Part shown: piece after piece, positions 1-12,272 of the stretch
Position numbering within the stretch: the first letter of the stretch is position 1
Layout of the letters: every line of letters starts with the position of its first letter
Assembly: GCF_030272615.1 (NCBI RefSeq)
Contig: NC_081413.1
Span: 445,696,538-445,760,537 of the forward strand
Direction of reading: 5' to 3'
Source of the DNA: Cryptomeria japonica
Taxonomy: Eukaryota; Streptophyta; Pinopsida; Cupressales; Cupressaceae
Length of the DNA stretch: 64,000 nucleotides
Made by a program: the position numbers and the translations under genes
The notes under the pieces: generated by a model
Told to the model about the DNA's origin: nothing
The model's database searches: none
What the model saw: only the letters and a program-made list of their open reading frames with translations

Positions 1-2812
1 CCATTATGCACACCCATGAGAGACGGGGAATAATAACCGCTTTGCATTTACATAAAAAATTCCATATGACAGATCCATAGGGCAGATTAGAAAACTTAAA
101 AATACTTACTCTGGGACCATTGTTCAGATACTTAGCAAACATAATCTGAGCCCACAAAGACTTTGTCCTATCATAAATTTTTCAAACCAATTTAGCCCCT
201 AATGCTAAATTTTGATTATCCAAATTACGAATACCAGTACCACCGAATTCCTTAGGAAGGAAAATATTATCCCAAGCTACCAAAGGCAACCTCTTTTTGC
301 CATCCTTATTGTTATTCGAAAGAAATGACCTTAGATTATCTTGCAAGTTCACAATAGCTATATTTGGTGATTTTAATACCGACATTAGATAAATAGGAAC
401 AACATTCAAAATAGATTTGATTAACATCATTTTACCATCCAAAGACAACCATTTATGGTTCCAAGAAAGAATTCTTTTTGAAATGACCAAAATAACCTTA
501 TCCGAAAAGCCAAGCTTATCTTTCTTAACAAAGAAAGGGATCCAAAGATACGTACATGGTATATTACCAATCTCAAAACCCCAAAAGGAATGCAATCTCT
601 TCTAGACAAGCAGTGAAGTATTTAGGAAAAAAACTTTTGACTTGTCAACATTTACCCTCCTGGCCAAAGAACAAAGCATACTCCTGTATTATCTCTGAAA
701 TAACTATAGCCTCTTCTAAAGAGGCATGACCAAATAACAGAGTATCATCTACAAAGAGACAATGTGAATAATCTGAGGATAATTCTGAATCATAATACCT
801 CTCCAAAGACCCCCCAGTCTAGCAACCCTCATAGCCCAACTAAAAGACTCAACAAGAAGAATAAACAAAAAAGGAGAAAGGGGATCTCCTTGGCTCAAAC
901 CTCTGGAAGAAGAGAACCACAAGGAGAACCATTCAAAGTCACCAAAAATCTTGCAGAAGATATACAAGAGCGAATCCACTTTACCCAAGAATTGGAAAAA
1001 CTTAACCTCAATAGTATCCTACACAAAGCTTGCCATTCTACTCTATCATAGGCTTTCATCATATCAAGCTTTATAATCATGGTCGGAGTTTTCTGGGAGG
1101 AGATAGAATGCAACACCTCATGCCCCACAATTGCACCTTCTGTAGTTTCCCTCCCTAGAACAAAACCCCCTTGCTCCAAAGAAATAATCTTAGGTAAAGT
1201 CTTCGGTAACCTCATAGAAATTGCCTTAGTGAATATTTTATATAAGGTAATACACAGAGAAATAGGCCCAAAGTCAACAAAAGAATTTACATCCTCTTTT
1301 TTAGGAATAATTGAAATCAAAGTTGTATTCAATTATTTCAAAATAGACCTATTCCACCTAGCCTCCTCAAGAGCCAATAAAACATCATTTCCAACAAAAT
1401 TCTGAAAAAACAAAGGTGTATAACCATCAGGACCAGGAGCTTTGTCAGGGTTCGTAGAAAAAACTACTTTTTAAACTTCTTCTAGGGAGAAAGGTGCCAT
1501 TAACATCCTATTATCTTCCATGGTTACCAGAGAGGGGACATGAGAATCAAAATTGCTGGCATCTCTTACTTCTGATGTCAAAAGGGTTTTAAAAAACCTA
1601 ACTACCTCCTTAGCAATATCATCCTACTTGGTCAATATTTTACCTTCCTAATCCTTTATACAAGCAATCTTATTCCTACTCCTCTTCAACTCGGTAGAGG
1701 AATGAAAAAAATTGTATTCCTATCCCCATCTGAAAGCCATAATTCTCTAGACTTCTGTCTCCAATAAATTTCCTCCCTAGCCAAAATCTCCTCAAGCTAA
1801 AACTTGAGTGACTTTAGTTCAACAAAAACCCTAAGAACCATCCCATGTTGAATCATATGATTGTTTAAACATTCTATATATCTTGAATCCTCTTCCTTTC
1901 TTCAAAAATATTCTTAAAATGAACTAAGTTCCACTCTCAAATATTCAACTTTAAAAAATTGAGCGTTCTGGCAATTTGAAACATTCTAGAACCTGAAACA
2001 AAAGGAGCAGACTCCCACCATTTTTTAGGTAAAGGTAGAAAAGAGGAATCTCTAAACCACATAGGCTCAAACTTAAAGGGTGACTTGTGAAGAGGCTTGT
2101 CCTCAAGGATGGAGAAGGAGATTGGAAAGTGGTCTAAACCCAGATTGGGAAGAATAGAAGAAAAGAATTCAACATCCGAATCAATCCAATTTTTAGATAA
2201 TAAGAACCTATCTAATCTTTCAGCTATCTGAGAAAAATCCCTTCTCATATTAGTCCATGTAAAAACACCATTCTAAGTTTTGCAATAAAAAAGACCCAGA
2301 TCAGACATGAAGGCCCCAAAATCATACATAATCCTCTTGTTAGGGAGAATACCTCCACTCTTCTCCCCTAATTCAGAAATAGCATTGAAATCTCCCCCCA
2401 AAACAACAAAAGATCCTTGTCTCAAAGGGGAGGGGATCCTCCCAATCTCACTCCACAATTTACATTTGTCTTGAAAAACTGAAGGGGCATATATATTAAA
2501 AATCCAAAACTTAACATTTGAGACCTTACTCTTGACAAAAGTCAACATCCAATTAGCCGCAAAAGAAACAAGTTGTAACTTAACATTATAACTATTCCAT
2601 AAAAGAGCCAAACCACCTGAGGCCCCAGAAGAAGAAATAGAGACATACTTCCACCTTTTCCAAGAAGAAAAAATCACATCAACAGATTCTAAAGACAACT
2701 TAGTTTCCTGAAGCAAAAAAACATCACACTTAATTAAGTCAATCTAAGACTTAATTAAGTGTCTCTTGTTAGGGGCATTTAAGCCCCTAACATTCCATGA
2801 AATGATCCTCAT
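1..2812 (-). pseudogene. LINE ORF2: endonuclease + reverse transcriptase, decayed and truncated by window edge
   Basis: The start is ATG at 2812, followed by the ISWNVRGLN motif of exonuclease-endonuclease-phosphatase (APE-type) nucleases. QETK follows (about 2700), then GGDFNAI (about 2385), a RLDRFL block (about 2210) and an LDHFPI block (about 2110). The reverse transcriptase has the KLDMMKAYDRVEW block (about 1060), GLSQGDPLSPF (about 895) and the catalytic FVDD box at 745-756. A thumb/connection region with SWNHKWLSLDGK follows at 182-595. The RNase H and C-terminal zinc-binding parts would lie beyond base 1. Many stops and several frameshifts, densest between 1340 and 1930, make it non-functional. 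In the intact family this protein nicks the target and copies the RNA there (target-primed reverse transcription). Confidence 0.85.
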
Positions 2813-4773
2813 TGTCCTCCAAGGGAGGCAGAAGCTTCGTTCTTCCCATTTTTTGGAGAAACTTTACTATCTCCAAAACTACTTTGCAAATTCCTCTTAA
2901 CAGCCACCAACCTAGTAACCGGAGGACTAGATACTAATTTATAATTCCTCTTTACCAAGGTCTCAGATATATGACCTAGCTTTTTAGGTCTACCTAAAGA
3001 GAGTGAATGCTTCCCTAGCCTATTACCAAGAGATACTAACAGAGTTTTTTGAATGCCTGCATCAATCTCCATTTGTGTCTTGCGGCTTTTCGGAGGTCTC
3101 CCTCTACCAAGAGAAGCCACCAGAGATGACAGAACCATATTAGATTGGACAATTAGTAATTTCTTGCATGAGTTAGGAGACACCATCTCACCTAAAATTT
3201 CTTTATAATCCTTAGAAGCTAAAACCTCAACAGGATTCTCGAAAGAAAATAAAGGAAGAGACATTAATATTTCCCAAATCACACTCAATTGAATTAATGA
3301 CCCACTCAATGACATTCTCATCCAACTGGTGATCATGATCATTCAGAAGATCATTAACTTGATGAACTACATTAATATCTAGGATGATGACCGAATCATC
3401 TGAAGGCAAAACATTACCCCTCCTATCTTTATCCTTCACTAAATCTTTTATCTACTGGACCACATGTTCCTCATTTGGAGAGCTCATAAATATGTTCAAG
3501 GAAGCTCCCTTATTAATAGTTTTGTTTTCAGACCTATTCCCCAAAATCAGATTATCATTTTTCATATTTGAAATGTTATCCAGACTCTCTGCAGGTTTAT
3601 CCTTACTGCTCTTATCAGAAGATTTCACACCAATATTATTCAGAATAGACTTAGGTTGTTCTATGATATTATCATCTAGCTCTGGAAGAGCTCCAGACAT
3701 AGTTATAGTGTTCAATATATTCTCACGATCTTTATAATCAACTTCATTACCCATATCAGAATGATTTACGGCTGTTTCTAGATTATTAGACAAAACCTTA
3801 CCCTTTTTAAAATCCATAAATAGAGGTGCATCCATAATTAAAGGAGACAAAAGGAGATCATTATTCAGTTTATCAATCAGTTGCCACAAAATTCCATTAT
3901 TAGATTTGATATTACAAGTCCTAGGGCAAACACAATCAGGGCTTATCAAAACACAAATTTTTACCAGAACCATCCCATCCACCAAATCTGATTTAGAAGT
4001 TTAAAAAGTTCCAAACTTATAACCAATGATTTTCAAAACCTCAGGATCCATGAATTGAAATGGAAATTTAGGCAAACCAAACCATACTGGATAGATTTTA
4101 GGTTTTGACCTGTCTGGCACGAAAAAAGGCTTCGAAGCAGAAACAAAGATCAAATTATTCCCAAACCAATGATATTCTGATTTAAGAACCTCATTCCTAA
4201 CCAAAGGAGAATCAAAGACAATGTTGAACGAATTGGCAGACAATAATTGAAAATAACGCATTCCTGGCCAACGTTTTTGCATTTTGTGATGCAATTTAGA
4301 CAGACATGTTTGATTACTCAAAATAACCCCACAAATTGCTACCGAATGTAAACAACTTGCTTTCTTTTCTATGTATGACCTAGCTAGGTCCAAACAAGGG
4401 ATAGGAGCCCATACCTAAGATGAAGAATCATCTGTTGGATTAGGGCCAATGACATTCTCACTTACCTTGTCCCCTGCTGATGTAACATAGGTGATTCCAT
4501 CGGAAAACCCTTATCTGTCTCTTTCAACAATTTTTCCTCTACATGTTTCGAAGGGGCTAAGTCCCTAACTCCCTCCTTCTCCACCACCTTCTAAGACTTT
4601 ACAATCTTAGCATATGAATCTTTACCACTCATCTCTGCAGAACTTTTTCCTGGAAGTTCCAAAAAATGTTTCCGAAAATACCTTTGATTTAGATCCTTTC
4701 GACTATGTCTATGAAAAAATTGATCTACATTCTTGTCAAATGACCATGAAACCCTTGCCGAATATGTTTTCAA
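2809..4773 (-). pseudogene. LINE ORF1: DUF4283-type RNA-binding protein, decayed
   Basis: The start is ATG at 4773. The region 4001-4393 has the layout of the DUF4283 domain found in ORF1 of plant LINEs and related proteins (spaced aromatics, then a VWFGLPKFPFQFM stretch). A long acidic, Asn/Ser-rich segment follows (3452-3985), then a basic tail with GRGRPPKSRK near 3090. No intact CCHC knuckle is seen. Frameshifts near 4500 and 3255 and stops at about 4003, 3452 and elsewhere inactivate it. The stop overlaps the ORF2 start as ATGA (2809-2812), an arrangement that suggests termination-reinitiation. The role, from the family, is nucleic-acid binding and RNP formation. Confidence 0.7.
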
Positions 4774-5065
4774 AAACCAAGCACAAAACCTTGGGTTCTA
4801 CTATCCCGATTTCTCATCTATCATGTTCCATAACCCTCCGTTTTCTTCCAAAAACCTCAAAAATACTTAGAAATTGGCCTAATAAATCTAGTAGTCTCCC
4901 TCTGACCGTTCTATGCCACCATATCCACCCAATTCCCATTTTTGAAAACCAATTGTGGGACATGTGGCAAGTCTTCCTAGCCCATGTCTTCCCACACACC
5001 AATTCCTTTCTTATCACCCATAGCGAGTGAAAAATTACAGAACTTTCATTTAAAGACAAAGTTCA
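4774..5065 (-). other. LINE 5' untranslated region
   Basis: This lies between the inferred LINE 5' end and ORF1. An 81-codon open stretch (4814-5059) is rich in Trp, Arg and basic residues and resembles no family I recognise. It may be 5' UTR. No promoter element is visible. Confidence 0.4.
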
Positions 5066-5129
5066 AATACTTACCATCCAAGGATATTATTCCTTTGCCT
5101 TTGATCCTGCATGCCTTGTTATCTCCAAA

Positions 5130-6384
5130 TCTGACTAGTCCACCGTCAAATTCTTCCAGTCAGGAATTTCCTCTTATCACTAGTCATGTGATGTGAGAAA
5201 CCACTTTCTATAACCCACTCATGCTTCTCTTCAATTTTAGCAGCTAGGGATTTCTCCTTAGTATGATTTGGATCAAGGATAGGTTATGGAGAATCATCCT
5301 TGATAACAATAAAGACCCAATCTTTGCTGGAGCTTCCATTACCAGATCCACTCACAGGTTCATCATCATCATCATCAATAATACCAAAATCATCATCACC
5401 AACATAGTAACATGTTTTATCCTTATTCCTTCTAAATCTAGGTCTGCTCTGATACTCTAGATTAGGTTTATAATTCCTCATAAATCTTTCTTGATTCCTA
5501 GCATCTCTTGTAGGACATCTAGAAGCAAAATGACTAATATTATTCCATGAAAAACATTTACAAGGAAGGTTTCCTTCATACTTACTTCCAACTAGTCCTT
5601 TAGGGATTCTTCTGGAAATTAGGGCTTCCAACTATTCAATTTCTCTATCTTCTCTCTCAATGTCTTCCAATTCTTTAGCATATAACTCCTACTATATCTT
5701 CTACTTACCAAAAGCAGATGCTCTAAATATAGTCTCAGTTTTAGTAGAACTCTAATCTCCAAGTTATTCAAGTTCAAAAGCAGTCAACTTCCCAAGTAAT
5801 GTATCCCTGGTAACAGGGGTGTTTGACATTGTTCGGAGTTCATTTATTGCAGTATCCTTCATTTTGTAAGCTGTAGGTAGAACTTGGAGAATCTTTGAAA
5901 CAACCTCATCCTCATTAACATTTCCACCGCTGCATTTGATTCCCATGACAATCTCATTCACTCTATCCATGAAAGAATTTATCTTCTCATCTTCTTCCAT
6001 CTTCAAAGTTTTGTATCTCACCCGATAACCTTCAATTTTTACAATCTTTATTGCTTGGTCACCTTCATAAAGAGTTTCAAGCTTCAAATAGATCTGCTTT
6101 GCGCTTTCCAGCTCTATAACATTCAACAACTTCTCATTTGATAGGGTACTTAAAAAAGATTCTTTCATTCTGACATCATTATCAACATTCTTCTACTTGT
6201 CAGTAGGTGCTGAAGTTCCAGAATTAGGATCATGAGGTGTATACGCTTTCTCTGTTATCTCCCAAATTTCAGCTCCAAGAAATCTCAGATGAATCTTCAT
6301 TTTCTCCTTCCATATTTTGTAATATGTACCATCAAATCTGGGAATCTCCTTCCATTAGGGATTGAATGTAGAACTTGATGCCAT
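5130..6384 (-). pseudogene. gag: Copia-1 gag and start of protease, decayed
   Basis: ATG at 6384 (MASSS). A UBN2-type copia gag domain at 5764-6168 closely parallels the Copia-2 gag (for example the RVRYKTLKMEEDEKI block). A zinc knuckle follows at about 5512-5553, but its second Cys is Trp (C-F-S-W), so it is broken. An Asp-rich stretch at about 5350-5385 follows, encoded by a repeated TCATCATCA tract. The protease motif at about 5186-5225 reads ESGFSHHMT, with the catalytic Asp changed to Glu. In-frame stops lie around 5632, 5690-5762, 6195 and 6357. The pol remainder was displaced by the LINE. The product packages element RNA and processes the polyprotein. Confidence 0.85.
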
Positions 6385-6423
6385 CTGATCTCCTCAAGCT
6401 GTTAACATTCTATAGAGAGGACC

Positions 6424-6437
6424 TCACTCTGATACTA
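6424..6437 (-). other. Copia-1 primer binding site (initiator Met tRNA type), mutated
   Basis: Read on the minus strand this is TAGTATCAGAGTG, two or three changes from the plant copia consensus TGGTATCAGAGC. It sits 2 bp inside the LTR edge at 6440. Confidence 0.8.
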
Positions 6438-6439
6438 AT

Positions 6440-6532
6440 TGTTAGAATCTTTGATACTAGAGGAAAACTGAGAGGGTGGGGGGGAGGTGAATAAGTTTCC
6501 CACAAATATAACAATTAATAGAGATTATAAAT
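6440..6532 (-). repeat. Copia-1 5' LTR, first piece (split by Tat element)
   Basis: This 93-bp piece starts TGTTAGAATC. The sequence at 39631 (TAAACCATTTACCG...) continues it in the layout of the Copia-2 LTR, including the conserved block with GTGGAAA and GGGAAACC. The 5 bases TAAAT (6528-6532) correspond to TAAAC (39631-39635), the duplication flanking the Tat insertion. Confidence 0.75.
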
Positions 6533-7654
6533 TGTTGACTCTAAAATTTACTTTGAAAGCAAACAACCTTATGGGAAATTCAGTGATGGGGGACCAATTA
6601 AGTGAGAATCACTGAATGAACTTTGAGTTTAAGAAGCCGACTCTTCCTTATGGTTTTGAGAAAAGCGGAAGAAGGAAAAACTCAAAACAATAAGATCTAA
6701 ACTATTGAGGCGATACACCAAAGAATTTTATAAAAAACATTAATAGCATATAAAACCCAAAGACATGAGGTTTTAAAGCCCATTCAACAATATACATATC
6801 TGGACAAAACCACAAGTAAGATACAATCAAAATTTGTTTGCAACATAAATAAATATTAATCATGCATCTACCAGATAACAAGTGCAAAACATAGTATAAT
6901 CGACAAAGTCTTAGATATATACTTACAAAGTTATTAGATTCACAATGGAAATCACATAAAACCATCAAAGCATGCTGAAAAGAGGCATCACAAAGGCCAC
7001 AAGCACAATTTCATTAACCTTCTTTAGAAAACAGTAACAGCTAAAAGGCCAAAATTCTAACTAAGAAAACTTAATTGTTTCTTTCTGAAAGTTCTAAACC
7101 CCCCTAATAGGGAAAAAACAAACATAAATAGAGCCCACAGCTCTGCTAACAACCCTAACATCTTCCAACCAAGCACAACCACCCCAAAAACAAAATATCA
7201 TGTCATCGCACTCTGCGGGAACACACCCAGCAAAACAGCCTCCGAAGTTGTTACTCCCACCCAGCCGTGACGATCTTCATACCCACTTGAACAAAAACAC
7301 CATGTTGTGCCATTAACTAGCAAACCTCACACGTTGAACAACACGTGGAAGCTCAGGGGAACCTCTTCGGAGGAGCCTCCCAACCAGAATATTACCAACA
7401 ACGTGGAGATACCAGGTATCTCCATCTTTCTCAAACCACAGGGTGGGGCCCAAAAGAAAAGTCGAGTCACCAAAATTGATCCATTTGTCACCTCCGCGCT
7501 CTTTGAGACTTCGAAACATAAAAAATAGGCCATCGAGACAATGCTGAGATAACACTTGGCCCGTACGTCAAGCGCGCCTGGAAAGAAAGAGAATGAAAAG
7601 AAGCATCTCGATCAAAAATGTGCCTGCAAACTTTAACTAAAAACAATGTGAACA
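6533..7654 (-). repeat. Tat element 3' LTR
   Basis: The repeat matches 38504-39630 along its length with scattered mismatches. It begins TGTTGACTC and ends GTGAACA, so the ends form the inverted repeat TGTT...AACA. It contains no convincing ORF. Open stretches at 7307-7555 are shared by the other copy and are LTR sequence. The outer right boundary is inferred from where the two copies stop matching. Confidence 0.8.
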
Positions 7655-8089
7655 TTTCTTGTCGACTAAAAGGGGGAATTCTGCCTACAAAATACTGAGA
7701 ACCCAAAATTGCTGGTTTGGAGACCATACTTCATGCTAGAACAAGGCAGAGCAAATCAAAGACCTGCTACAAGGAGGTCCAATCTTCTTTAGGGGGCAAC
7801 ACTTGCGATTCTAGATTTTGATAATGCTAATCTAGGCAGATAATTTCATCAAAAGGAAGGCTAATTGGCTCATCATGAACCAACTTCAAGAGTGTGTAAA
7901 GATGAGCTAAGGGGTGCAGGAGAAGTTTAACCTCCTTCATGGAGATGGGATTACTCAGGTACTAGATGAAAGATCTATCATGCTGCAAATGCTTGACTTG
8001 ACTTAATACTTCTTCAACCTCCAGTATAGATCCATCTAGAGGGAACGGATAAGGTACACCTAATGAGACAAACCTCTCTATACGTTGTT
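7655..8089 (-). other. Tat element 3' untranslated region
   Basis: This separates the accessory ORF from the 3' LTR. No clear purine tract is recognisable next to the LTR; the best candidate is the short AAGAAA on the minus strand at about 7656-7661. I see nothing else in it. Confidence 0.5.
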
Positions 8090-11000
8090 TGATATCTAGA
8101 TAGAGATTTGCAAGGGCTCAAGTGTCACTACTACATGCATGATCACCCTATGATGATTGATGAAAATATTCATCTTCTTGATCAGTTGCCAGCAGTCTGC
8201 TATCCTCTTTGCTCTCAATTCTTCATCTTGGGTTGTGTATAACATTTGGATTAGGTTCTGAGCCATGGGGATCTTAGGACCGAGGATGAACATAGAGCTG
8301 TTGACAAGGGCTCTTGCCTTGGTGTAGAGGAATTGCACTTCCCAAATGAATATCACCACAGGCTGTTGTGAGGGGCTATACTTCTTAATTCTTTCCCAAT
8401 GGGAAACATACAATTCGATTAGAATTGATGAAAAATCTTGAGAAACCTGCGCGGGGGGAGGAATATTTTGCAACTCCAAAACCTCTTTGCTCTTGGAAGC
8501 TACTTCATGCTGCAACTCTTTGCACCTATTTTTCTCGATGATCACCTAGCTTTCCAAAGTGAGAATCCTGACGCTTCCGTCTTGCATTGCTTGGTGGAGC
8601 TGCACTGTATGATCCCATTCTTGCTATAAAAAAACTCCCATGTCTAGGAATTTCCTTTCGAATGATCCTAGACTATCCTCCCTACTCTGGAGTTCTACTT
8701 CAAACCTCGCTTTCTCTTCTGAGAGCATAATTTGTGCATCACTCAGTTGTCGGGCATACTCTTCTTTTGGATGGACTTATCCACACAGTTGAACTTGTAC
8801 TTGGGTGGAATCTCTCAAAGCTTCCCTTAGCTACTGGATCTCCAGGTCTTTCTCCTATAATTATTTTAAGACCACACTCCTTGTCACTTCCTGACCCTTC
8901 AATTGGGTGCTCATGTTATTAAGGGCTGACTACAGCTTTCCCTTTTCTTAATTGGCTTGCATCAACAAACCCTCCAAGCAATTAATTTCTGAGCTCCATG
9001 CCTTGTCTTCCTTCCTCTACCGGGTCAAGGAATCTCGGAGATGCACATACTCTACTTGTATTTTCTCTAGGCAACAGGTCTTTCTGATGAAATCTTAAGA
9101 CACAGCCTTTGAAATTTCTTCCATCATCTCCACCTTGTTAGATGCCATAGCATTTTGAAGGCTGATGCCAATAGAATGCAAGGTGTTAGTCACTTGGTCT
9201 CATTTGGGACTCTGGCTTGTCGACTTTAGGGAGAAGGTTTGCAAAGAAAAGACAATCTTTCTCTTCACTGAAATGCGTTTGTAGGTGTGGATGGGATGGA
9301 TGGAACCTTCCTTTTCTTTTTGCTTGCCCATCTTACTAATGTGAGTAGTCATGGAATAGGCAACTTGGTTCTAGAAATCATCTGGGTTATCAATATCCTG
9401 GCCTGCAAAAGCTGCACCTAGGGGAATTGCAAAGGGAAACTGGGAAATAGGCCCACTGAAAGTGGTCTGAATAGGTTGGGCAAGGGTTAGTGGGGAAAAC
9501 AATGGGATGAAAGGAGAGGCTCCAAATGGAAAAGGAAACATGGATGATGACCCCATGATTTGGGGGGAGTGGACTCTCCAAAACCAAGCCTACGTGACAC
9601 GGAGGTTGCTTCAAACATTTGCGTGGGAAAAGCTATGGGGATGAAGGTAGCGGCTGAGAAAGGGATGAAAGCCTGTAGGAATATATGTTGGGGTTCGACC
9701 AGCATCCCGATGAGTGCCAATGTAAGGGCAGTAGGTACCTGGGTTTGCATTGTGGCAAGACGGATAGCAGAGGAAAAAGCTTGAGCAAGAGACAAACATA
9801 CAGAAGGACGTTCCTGAGCTGTGAAAGGCACCGACTACTATGGATCTGGGAGCACTCTTGGAGTTTGAGAAGTGGGACTCCTCCCTGTTGAACTTGGATA
9901 TTGCCTTTTCCTTGGAGGGGTGCCGCATGACTACTTCTCAGCTTGTCTTTTACCAGCCTAGGAACTAGGCGTGCAAGCAGAACTAGCTAGGGGGAGGAGG
10001 ATTTTAGGCTCTAGATCTTGTTCTTTGACACTTATAATGTCTATCTCCTGTCATGGGGTCACCTTGGGGGACAAGTCCCCATGTGAGGAACTATCACCTA
10101 TCTCTTCATCAGATTTATTTAGCTGACATAATTCTTGCTCGAAGCGCTCATGATAAGGGGTATTTACAATATTAGCTCTAGATTGGCTTACTTCTCTCTG
10201 ATAAATCCAAAAGTGTTCCCTCTTTATCCCAGGCTAGGCTTCTGCTTTCATACTTTCTAACATCATCTGAGGAATAGGCTTTGCGGGGTTGTACCTCTGC
10301 AAGAGTGAATAGAAACTCAACCATAAGGGGCGCTTAAGGACAGGGAAATCATCAAAACCCACATACAAACCTGGTTAATCAACCTGAGGGTTTCTGCACC
10401 CCTCTCATGAGCTCTGCTGCTCATTCTTTACTGCATTCTTTCTTTTACTAAGGCAACCATCAGGGTCATAGCTCTAGGAGTCATTGATCACTACTAGCCC
10501 AAGCTGCACTAGCTTAGACGTTAGGAGCTCTTCAGCAATGTTTCTTTGTACCAGAGTGATCAAATTGATAGCTTTGTGGTATTCAATAATGGAGGTATCA
10601 TGCTTTTTTGCTCCTATAGCCCTCTCAATTCTTACCAATTGTTGTGCAATCTCCAAAGCAAGGGTCCTCTCGATAACATAGATGGGCAAATGGAAAGGTT
10701 CCTTGATAAACCCATGCACTCGAGCAAAAGAAAATTGTGACCTATGAACCAATCGCAGGGAGGGCGCTCATTCTACATCTAGTTCATATGGACTTGAGAA
10801 AAGAAAGCTAATGGTTCATTAGGGAATGAACTGAAATCTTTGAGCACCAGAGTTAGGAAGAGGTCATGAAACTAGTACACATCGAAAGAAGCTAGTAGCA
10901 GGGGTGTCCAAGCTGACACTGACATCCTATTTCCTGACTCATCACAAGTTACCAACCACATGTGCTAGATGAAGAAAGCCTCATTCTAATGCAACAATAG

Positions 11001-11823
11001 ATGGACTAAGACTAAGGAAAACCTGAATCATCAGAACTGTTGAAACTCTGATAATTTCTTCACCATGGCTCTAGCTATGGCAATTGAGAAGTCAAAATGA
11101 AAGGACTCTGTCTGCTTCCTGCACTTAAAAATAAAACCAATCCTTGCAGTTATAATGTATTTGTCATTATCATAACTCCATAGCCAGATGAGGGTAGAAG
11201 AAATATCCTTGAGGTCATCATGCTTCAGATCATTGTATGATAGTGGGAACTTCGAAAGCCTGGAAGATAGACTTCAACTGAGTGTGCTTTGGCAAAAGGT
11301 CAATGAACCTCTCTTGGTATTTCAAAACTCTTCCATTGAATTCTCTAAGAATTCCTTTGATCCTTCGAAGATAGGGCCATACATCATATTCCTAACAGCC
11401 TCTGGAGAGATTACCACCTTCAAGGAAGAGCCACTAATAGAATAGATGGTGGGGTCAAAAACATCGGTGTAGACCACTATGAGTTATGAGCAATATGGAA
11501 CCATGGGGACCACAAATTGGGGGGCACCACTACCCCAGAAATTAACTACCATTGACTGTGATTCTACTCTATGGTGAAGCATTCTATTACATGCATGTGA
11601 CCTCTATTAGGTTCTTGGGTTGCTTGCGGACCTCTAGCTCGAAAACGTTTTCAAAGGGATCCAGTACAACGGATGTATTTTGAGTGACCGTATTTGCCTT
11701 GACTTTTGTTCTTGGGTACTCCACTTTGGGAGGAATGGCGTGCGAATAATATGAGAGTTCTCCAAAAAGATTCTCCCAGAATCTTCCATGAGTAGAGCTT
11801 GAGGATGTTTCTTCGGCCTCCAT
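8090..11823 (-). pseudogene. Tat element accessory ORF in the envelope position, unknown function, decayed
   Basis: This is a long minus-strand coding remnant (~1,240 codons) downstream of integrase and in the same sense as pol. It starts at ATG 11823 (MEAEETSSSS). The N-terminal part (11823-10470) contains an SGSSLKVVISPEAVRNMMYG stretch near 11400 and an all-helical looking block at 10474-10752. A Pro/Phe-rich low-complexity part lies at about 9370-9930. A coiled-coil, charge-rich part follows (about 9150-8470), then a hydrophobic/aromatic C-terminal part (8096-8545). Frame changes near 11590, 11320 and 11230 and many stops inactivate it. No signal peptide or clear membrane anchor was seen, so an envelope role is not supported. 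The layout recalls the accessory ORFs of NA1-NA3. Confidence 0.55.
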
Positions 11824-12272
11824 TTTTAGGCTATTAATTTACCTCTATAAAACATTCAAAAATTAAGAGAGAAAAAACCACTTAGGTTACAAAATCATAA
11901 TGAGACGAAAAAAAGAGGGTAATCTTTCTCTTTAAATGCACTGCATGCCCAGATTTTTGCAAAAGCGATTGCTTAATGGCAAGTGCTTGCCTACATGCAT
12001 GCTAGCTCATTTTGTAGCTACAATAAACTCCTAAGGAGGATGACCACCACCATTCCTAATTTCCAAGAAAGTGTTTAGTTAACCCTCCATTACTTGAAAA
12101 CGTTTGAGAGAAAAGGCATGTCTGGATAGATCTTTTCTTTAACCGAGAGAATCAACAGGCAGTGAAGCTTGTGCAAGTTGAGACAGTCCTATGGAGGTTG
12201 AGTTTTAAATGTGATGTACTTGCACATACATGTGGCATCCACTTACATAGACTCCTTCTTTGAGGTACCTAG
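11824..12272. other. Non-coding part of Tat 3' region before Copia-2
   Basis: No sustained frame on either strand. It contains a repeated CATGCATG-like stretch near 11995. The last five bases (CCTAG) are one copy of the Copia-2 target duplication. Confidence 0.4.

Larger units (their letters stand above)
1..5065 (-). mobile_element. Non-LTR retrotransposon (LINE, plant L1-like), 3' end off window
   Basis: Two consecutive decayed ORFs on the minus strand form a LINE: an ORF1 with a DUF4283-like domain, then an ORF2 with endonuclease and reverse transcriptase. The 5' end is placed near 5065, where the Copia-1 protease region (still readable at about 5070-5230) stops matching its homologue in Copia-2 (around 16600) and LINE sequence begins. 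The 3' end, poly(A) tail and target duplication lie left of base 1. It is therefore an insertion into Copia-1, nearly full length at its 5' end. The exact 5' junction is uncertain by about 20 bp. Confidence 0.85.
5066..6532 (-). mobile_element. Copia-1 (Ty1/copia), internal 5' part plus 93 bp of its 5' LTR
   Basis: On the minus strand this runs: end of 5' LTR (6440-6532), primer site, gag, start of protease, then the LINE insertion. The LTR is cut at 6532 by the Tat element and resumes at 39631-40780. The LTR edge begins TGTTAGAATC with a G-rich stretch just inside (6470-6490), like the other copia-type LTRs in this window. The rest of pol and the 3' LTR lie beyond the left edge. Confidence 0.85.

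Noticed and set aside
6533-7654. Solo LTR independent of 38504-39630
   Set aside because: Flanks on both outer sides are pieces of the same Copia-1 LTR, and the interior reads as one element, so the two are a pair.
9560-9891. Plus-strand open frames in the Tat 3' region
   Set aside because: They oppose the Pro-rich part of the minus-strand accessory ORF and lack protein-like composition.
8090-11823. True envelope gene making the Tat element retrovirus-like
   Set aside because: No signal peptide, transmembrane anchor, or surface-protein cysteine pattern visible; only the position suggests it.
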